From assembly GCF_000238075.1 (NCBI RefSeq), contig NZ_JH414504.1, positions 222,095 through 286,094 of the forward strand: 64,000 nt of DNA. Reading direction: 5' to 3'. Source of the DNA: Oribacterium asaccharolyticum ACB7. GTDB taxonomy: Bacteria; Bacillota; Clostridia; Lachnospirales; Lachnospiraceae. Under the pieces are notes generated by a model. It searched no databases and had not been told where the DNA came from. It was given only the letters and a program-made list of their open reading frames with translations. Positions 60,110 through 64,000 of the stretch are shown here, one piece after another (the stretch's first letter is position 1; every line of letters starts with the position of its first letter). The translations under genes and the position numbers were made by a program.

Positions 60110-61184
60110 ATTAAAATCTCCGGAAGTAAACATTAGCTTCGTTGAGAAAGGGGAGTCCGCAATTCAAAGAGGCGAGAGAGGAATTGTAGCCTTAGGATTA
60201 CAGGATAAGACGAAAATAGATCCGTTTACGGTATTTTCTGTTACGGATATCCCGAAAGCTTTAAGCGAGACAAATGCACAGTACGTAAAGGACGCCTTGC
60301 AGGGCTATGTAACGTCTCCGAGAAAAATCCTTGTTTATGTGATGCAGGGTGGAGCAGATAAGGTAAATGCCGAGTACACAGCAATGCTTAAATACTTTGC
60401 ACAGAATCGATTTGATTATCTGGCCATTCCGACAGTTAAGACAGACGGGAAGACAAATGAGGTAGTTACCTGGATTAAGAATCTTAGAATCGAGCAGAAG
60501 TTAAAGCGTAAGGTTGTTCTTCCGGAAGTGCTAGGAGATAGCGAGGGAATTATTAATGTAAATGCGAGTCTTACTCGTCCGGATGGAACGGTGCTTACTC
60601 CAGAACAGGTAACACCGAGAATTGCCGGTCTTATTTGTGGCACACCTTTGAGTATTTCTATTACCTATGCACCGCTTAAAGATTTCATTGACTGCCAGCG
60701 CTTTACCAAACAGGAAGCGGATGAAGCAGTAGGAGCCGGAAAGCTTATCTTTATGTATGACGGTGAAAAGGTAAAGGTCAACAGGGGTGTAAACTCTTTA
60801 ACTACTACAAATGAGTTGAAGGGAGATAGCTTTAAGAAAATTAAGATTGTGGAAATCATGGATATGATTTACGAGGATATCCGGAGGGCTTGGGAAGATA
60901 CCTATGTCGGGAGATACGCAAATACTTATGATAATAAATGCTTGCTTATTACCGCCATTAACTCCTATTTTTCCGGACTGATTCGGTCCAATCTGCTTTC
61001 TAAGGGCGAGTGCTATCTGGACCTTGACGGGCAGAGAGATTATTTAAAGCAGCAGGGTAAGGATGTAAACAATCTTTCAGAGCAAGATCTAAAAGAAGAG
61101 AATACCGGATCCAGAGTCTTCTTAAGAGCGAATATTTCCATTTTGGATGCTATGGAAGATATGGACTTGGAGATCTATTTGTAA
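60102..61184 (+). CDS. Phage tail sheath protein
   Basis: A 360-residue protein. SPEVNISFVEKGESAIQRGERGIVAL at the start and the C-terminal ANTYDNKCLLITAINSYFSGL and GSRVFLRANISILDAMEDM are typical of Firmicute sheath proteins (XkdK-like). Its presence means the tail is contractile (myovirus morphology). Confidence 0.92.
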   Translation: MSKLKSPEVNISFVEKGESAIQRGERGIVALGLQDKTKIDPFTVFSVTDIPKALSETNAQYVKDALQGYVTSPRKILVYVMQGGADKVNAEYTAMLKYFAQNRFDYLAIPTVKTDGKTNEVVTWIKNLRIEQKLKRKVVLPEVLGDSEGIINVNASLTRPDGTVLTPEQVTPRIAGLICGTPLSISITYAPLKDFIDCQRFTKQEADEAVGAGKLIFMYDGEKVKVNRGVNSLTTTNELKGDSFKKIKIVEIMDMIYEDIRRAWEDTYVGRYANTYDNKCLLITAINSYFSGLIRSNLLSKGECYLDLDGQRDYLKQQGKDVNNLSEQDLKEENTGSRVFLRANISILDAMEDMDLEIYL

Positions 61185-61197
61185 GAAAGGAGAAAAG

Positions 61198-61626
61198 ATG
61201 GAAGGTTTTGTATCTGATCAGGTCATTAACGGTACCTGGGGAGAACTTTGGGTTGATGACACTTATATGGCGGAGGTTACTTCTTTTAAGCTGGAAATCA
61301 ATGCGAAGTATACGCCAATTTCCAGAGCAAGAAGCCTTATGAATGGGCAGAAGCTTACCGAGGTAGAGGCAAAAGGAGAAGTTAAGCTACACAAGATTTC
61401 GTCTTTCCTTGCCAAGAAAGTTTCTGACGGCCTGAAGAATGGTAAGGTTCCGAATTTCAAGATTATTTCTAAGCTTGCGGATCCGGCAGGGCTTGGTACG
61501 GAGAGAGTTGTGGCATATGGCTGCAAATTTGATAAGGCAATCCTTGCGAACTGGGAGCACGGAAAGAACGCAGAAGAGTCCTACAGCTTCACTTGTGAGG
61601 ATTGGGATTATATTGATGCCATTTAG
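61198..61626 (+). CDS. Phage tail tube protein (XkdM-like)
   Basis: A 142-residue protein. GTWGELWVDDTYMAEVTSFKLEI and VKLHKISSFLAKKVSDG are typical of the DUF2001/XkdM tail tube family. ATG 61198 follows GAAAGGAG; the in-frame ATG at 61147 lies within the sheath gene. Confidence 0.9.
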   Translation: MEGFVSDQVINGTWGELWVDDTYMAEVTSFKLEINAKYTPISRARSLMNGQKLTEVEAKGEVKLHKISSFLAKKVSDGLKNGKVPNFKIISKLADPAGLGTERVVAYGCKFDKAILANWEHGKNAEESYSFTCEDWDYIDAI

Positions 61627-61635
61627 GAGGAAAGT

Positions 61636-61965
61636 ATGGAGGAGTTTAAAAGTATATATAAGATACTTGCTATTCTCCATATGTCTATGGATTTCGAGGA
61701 GTGGGACAAGAATCTTTTGTCCCATGAATCCTTGAATCTTTCATTTCCTAAGTGGTCAAGAATTATGAGTATGCTGCTTAAAGAGGGGTATATTTCCGGA
61801 GGAGAGATGATTGAGAGTGTTGAGGGCTTTTATCCTAGAATAAAGCTTATAAGACCGGAGATAACCTTAAAGGGCTTAGAGTATCTTGAGGAGAACAGCT
61901 TGATGAAGGAAGCGATAAGACTGATTCAAGGCGATTCAAATATTGTGAAATGGGAGGAAATATGA
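61636..61965 (+). CDS. YjcQ family protein
   Basis: A 109-residue winged-helix-like protein: EEFKSIYKILAILHMSMDFEEWD, then PEITLKGLEYLEENSLMKEA. YjcQ proteins occur in prophages, often beside tail or holin genes; role unknown. Overlaps the next gene's start by 4 bases. Confidence 0.8.
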   Translation: MEEFKSIYKILAILHMSMDFEEWDKNLLSHESLNLSFPKWSRIMSMLLKEGYISGGEMIESVEGFYPRIKLIRPEITLKGLEYLEENSLMKEAIRLIQGDSNIVKWEEI

Positions 61966-62369
61966 GTTTAACGCAAAAACTTTTACAGATTGATAGAGGA
62001 CAGTTTCAGAAGGAAGAGTTTCTGGAAGTAAAGGCAAAGAAACTAAGCGAGATTACGGGAGAAGAGGTTGTGCTTAAGTTTCGCGCGCTTTCCGGAAAAG
62101 AATATACATCCATTGCATCCACAGCCGTGAGAGACAAGGGTGGGGTGGATTATTCAAAGGCTTATGATGTAAACGCTTTGATGATTTGTGAAGCCCTTAT
62201 GGAACCCAGCCTTAAAGATAAAGAACTGCAAAAACATTTTGGAGTAGCCAGTCCTAAGGACTTGGCTTTTTTATTTTTCCCCGGAATGGAGCTGACAGTC
62301 CTTGCTGATAAGGTTACAAAGTTCTCCGGCTTTCTGGAAGAGGATGAAGTTAAAGAAGTAAAAAACTAA
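61962..62369 (+). CDS. Tail assembly chaperone, XkdN-like (zero-frame product)
   Basis: A 135-residue protein. KLLQIDRGQFQKEEF, LKFRALSGKEYTSI and DVNALMICEALMEPSL fit the XkdN-type tail chaperone that coats the tape measure. ATG 61962 is 4 bases after GGGAGG. The gene ends at TAA 62369, but the last codons contain the slippery heptamer A-AAA-AAC, so a longer form is made by -1 frameshift (listed next). Confidence 0.88.
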   Translation: MSLTQKLLQIDRGQFQKEEFLEVKAKKLSEITGEEVVLKFRALSGKEYTSIASTAVRDKGGVDYSKAYDVNALMICEALMEPSLKDKELQKHFGVASPKDLAFLFFPGMELTVLADKVTKFSGFLEEDEVKEVKN

Positions 62370-62438
62370 TTGAGTCCGACAGCGAAACTAACGCGATGTA
62401 TTGGCTTTTCCGCCTACATCACTGGAAGCCGTCGGACT
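62360..62438 (+). promoter_or_regulatory. Programmed -1 frameshift signal (slippery site and stem-loop)
   Basis: Slippery heptamer A-AAA-AAC at 62360-62366, in the right phase. Six bases later AGTCCGAC (62373-62380) pairs perfectly with GTCGGACT (62431-62438). Inside that loop GATGTA (62395-62400) pairs with TACATC (62415-62420) and GGC with GCC. The spacing and strength match known frameshift stimulators. Confidence 0.88.
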
Positions 62439-62533
62439 TCTTTAATCTGGGATATGGAGAGAAGCGGATTGTACACGCATTCCTTCAGGTAGAGATGGAA
62501 CAGAGGAGTAAAGAATGGCAAACAGAACTGTAG
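62366..62533 (+). CDS. Frameshift extension of the tail chaperone (-1 frame)
   Basis: After a -1 slip at the heptamer, translation enters a frame open to TAG 62531-62533 and adds 55 residues (start LIESDSETNAMYWLFRLHHW, end EMEQRSKEWQTEL). The extension has no start codon of its own with an RBS. Contractile and siphophage tails commonly make two chaperones in this way (lambda G/GT). The tape measure follows, as required. The fused product is about 190 residues. Confidence 0.85.
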   Translation, partial: LIESDSETNAMYWLFRLHHWKPSDFFNLGYGEKRIVHAFLQVEMEQRSKEWQTEL

Positions 62534-64000
62534 ACGTAACGCTAAGGCTGGTAGATAAGTTTACCGGAGGAATCCAGAAATCGCTTAAATCTATAACTGC
62601 TATGGATAAGAATACTGCAAGAATTGCCGGAGATATACAAAAAGCCGGTGATTCCATAGCAAATACTGGAACAGCAATTACTGCAGCAGTTACAGTTCCG
62701 ATTGTCGGTGCGGGGATTGCAGCAGTAAAAACTGCAGCGGATTTTGAAAGTTCCATGAGTGGTGTTAAAGCTATAATGGGTGAGAAGTGGGACGACAGCC
62801 TAACAGAACAGGCGAAGCACCTCGGCGCAACGACGGCATGGACCGCTAGAGAAGTCGGGGAGGCTATGCAGTATACCGCTATGGCCGGTTGGGATGCCAA
62901 ACAGAACATGGAAGGTCTAAACGGTATTCTTTCAGCAGCGAGTGCCGGAGGGATAGGCCTAGCAGAGGCTACCGATGTCATGGTTGGTGCACTTGCAGGA
63001 TTCGGAGAAGGTGCGGATCAGGCAGAGAAGTACGCAGATATCATGACTGCAACTTTCACGAATACAAAGACGGATATGCTTGGCCTCGGGGAATCCTATA
63101 AATACGTCGGTTCTCTTGCCGGAACACTCGGCTATGATTTTGCGGAAGTCAATACGGCAATCGGTATCATGGGAAATGCTTCTATTGACGGCTCTCAAGC
63201 TGGTACGACTCTTAGAACAGCGCTTCTTAATATGACAGGTGACTCTAAAGAAGTGAAAAAAGCAATGGGAGAACTGGGGATCTCCATGACGAACAGTGAC
63301 GGCACGATGAAATCCTTTTCCGATGTTATGCATGATATGAAGAAAGGATTTTCGGGACTTACCGAAGAAGGAAAGCTTTTCTATGCAAACCAAATCTTCG
63401 GGAAAACTGCCACGGCAGGAATGCTTGCTGTAATCAATTCCACTGATGACGCCTATGACAGCCTCGAAAGAAGTATCAAAGGCGCGAGCGGTGCAGCAGG
63501 AGAGGCAGCCTCCGGGAGACTCGATAACCTAAATGGACAGCTGACGCTTCTTAAGTCAGCTATTGAGGGTATAGCTATTCGAATCGGTGATTTTATACTT
63601 CCCTACTTAAAACAGTTTGTAGAATGGGCGCAAAAACTCGCGGATAAGCTGAATAGCATGAGTGACGAACAGCTGAAGGCTGTACTCAAAAATATCGCCT
63701 TAGTAGCCAGTATAGGGCCTATGCTAATTGCATTCGGAAAACTGGTTAAAATAGTCGGTATTGTCATTAAAGTGTTTGCCCTTGTCTCAAAAGCTGGCGG
63801 TTTTATAGCTGTAATTACCGGCCCGGTTGGGTTAGTAATTGCAGCAATTTTAGTTTTAATCGGCATAGTGCTTTTAGTGCGGAAACATTTTGATGTTTTT
63901 AAACAGGCGCTAAGTAAGTTTAGTCCGGTATTTGAAAATATCATGGTTCATTTGAACGGCATTAAAGATACGGTATTAGCCGGCTGGGAGGCCATAAGTC
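62515..64000 (+). CDS. Phage tail tape measure protein, TP901 family (3' end outside window)
   Basis: The first ~495 residues of a tape measure protein. It starts at ATG 62515 after AGAGGAG and overlaps the frameshift extension by 19 bases. The TP901 core is clear: VKTAADFESSMSGVKAIMG, TAWTAREVGEAMQYTAMAGWD, MVGALAGFGEGA and GIMGNASIDGSQAGTTLRTAL. Hydrophobic Ile/Val/Gly-rich segments follow at about 400-455. It sets tail length and is threaded inside the tail with the chaperones. No stop codon before the window end. Confidence 0.95.
   Translation, partial: MANRTVDVTLRLVDKFTGGIQKSLKSITAMDKNTARIAGDIQKAGDSIANTGTAITAAVTVPIVGAGIAAVKTAADFESSMSGVKAIMGEKWDDSLTEQAKHLGATTAWTAREVGEAMQYTAMAGWDAKQNMEGLNGILSAASAGGIGLAEATDVMVGALAGFGEGADQAEKYADIMTATFTNTKTDMLGLGESYKYVGSLAGTLGYDFAEVNTAIGIMGNASIDGSQAGTTLRTALLNMTGDSKEVKKAMGELGISMTNSDGTMKSFSDVMHDMKKGFSGLTEEGKLFYANQIFGKTATAGMLAVINSTDDAYDSLERSIKGASGAAGEAASGRLDNLNGQLTLLKSAIEGIAIRIGDFILPYLKQFVEWAQKLADKLNSMSDEQLKAVLKNIALVASIGPMLIAFGKLVKIVGIVIKVFALVSKAGGFIAVITGPVGLVIAAILVLIGIVLLVRKHFDVFKQALSKFSPVFENIMVHLNGIKDTVLAGWEAIS

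Larger units (their letters stand above)
37960..64000 (+). mobile_element. Prophage with HK97-type capsid and contractile tail (right end outside window)
   Basis: The element runs from the 3' end of tRNA-Ser past the window end. In order it holds integrase, accessory/defence genes, lysogeny switch, replication, late regulator, HNH, terminase, portal, protease, capsid, connectors, tail sheath, tube, chaperone and tape measure. All late genes are on the plus strand and mostly overlap by a few bases. The left boundary is inferred from integrase position; the second att copy is not in view. No disrupted structural gene was seen, so it may be inducible. Confidence 0.9.

Overview
The window looks like a low-to-mid GC Clostridia genome, most likely a Lachnospiraceae relative. 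This rests on gene content and order (tig, clpP-clpX-engB, infC-rpmI-rplT, addBA, an ATPase-scaffold SUF operon ending in sufU) and on ribosome binding sites close to AAGGAGG. The genus is not certain. No database was searched; all names come from reading motifs and gene order.

Chromosomal part, about 1-37,900. It opens with the 3' end of a group II intron (maturase C-terminus plus RNA domains V/VI) just upstream of a CYTH-domain gene. Trigger factor, ClpP, ClpX and EngB follow, then the translation operon infC-rpmI-rplT with its own promoter and an attenuator-like leader. Positions 7,144-19,927 hold an unusual cluster: two rhodanese lipoproteins, two TVP38/TMEM64 membrane proteins, a cysteine-rich Fe-S/CCG protein, a fusion of two glycosyltransferase-like domains, an APH/choline-kinase-like protein, a four-gene ABC importer and a nucleoside hydrolase. 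Its content resembles the E. coli ydjXYZ-ynjBCDE set and the rSAM/selenodomain-associated transferase families, and suggests uptake and processing of a sulfur-, selenium- or arsenic-containing compound. After this come addB-addA (addA carries a 45-bp tandem repeat), RNase P RNA, a cyclophilin, a radical SAM protein, a class V aminotransferase, glycerol kinase with an orphan DUF1667 gene, a 191-nt nested inverted-repeat element, and sufC-B-D-S-U.

Prophage part, about 37,960-64,000 (right end outside the window). A tRNA-Ser(GGA) gene is the likely attachment site, with a convergent tyrosine integrase next to it. Accessory and defence genes follow (a hicA-hicB-hicB-like module and an Abi_2/AbiF-type HEPN gene with a structured leader). 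Next is a lambda-like switch: two tandemly duplicated XRE repressors, three operators and divergent consensus promoters, with a separate LexA-like box nearby. The early region encodes replication proteins (DnaD/O-like, helicase loader, SSB), a cytosine methyltransferase and many small proteins. A late regulator and an HNH nuclease lead into packaging, an HK97-type capsid module and a contractile-tail module (sheath, tube, XkdN-like chaperone with a programmed -1 frameshift, tape measure).

The most interesting items are a papain-fold Tox-PL-like protein paired with a small YrhB/Imm35-like protein inside the packaging module, the sulfur/selenium-type cluster, the frameshift signal, the abi leader RNA and the 191-nt structured repeat.
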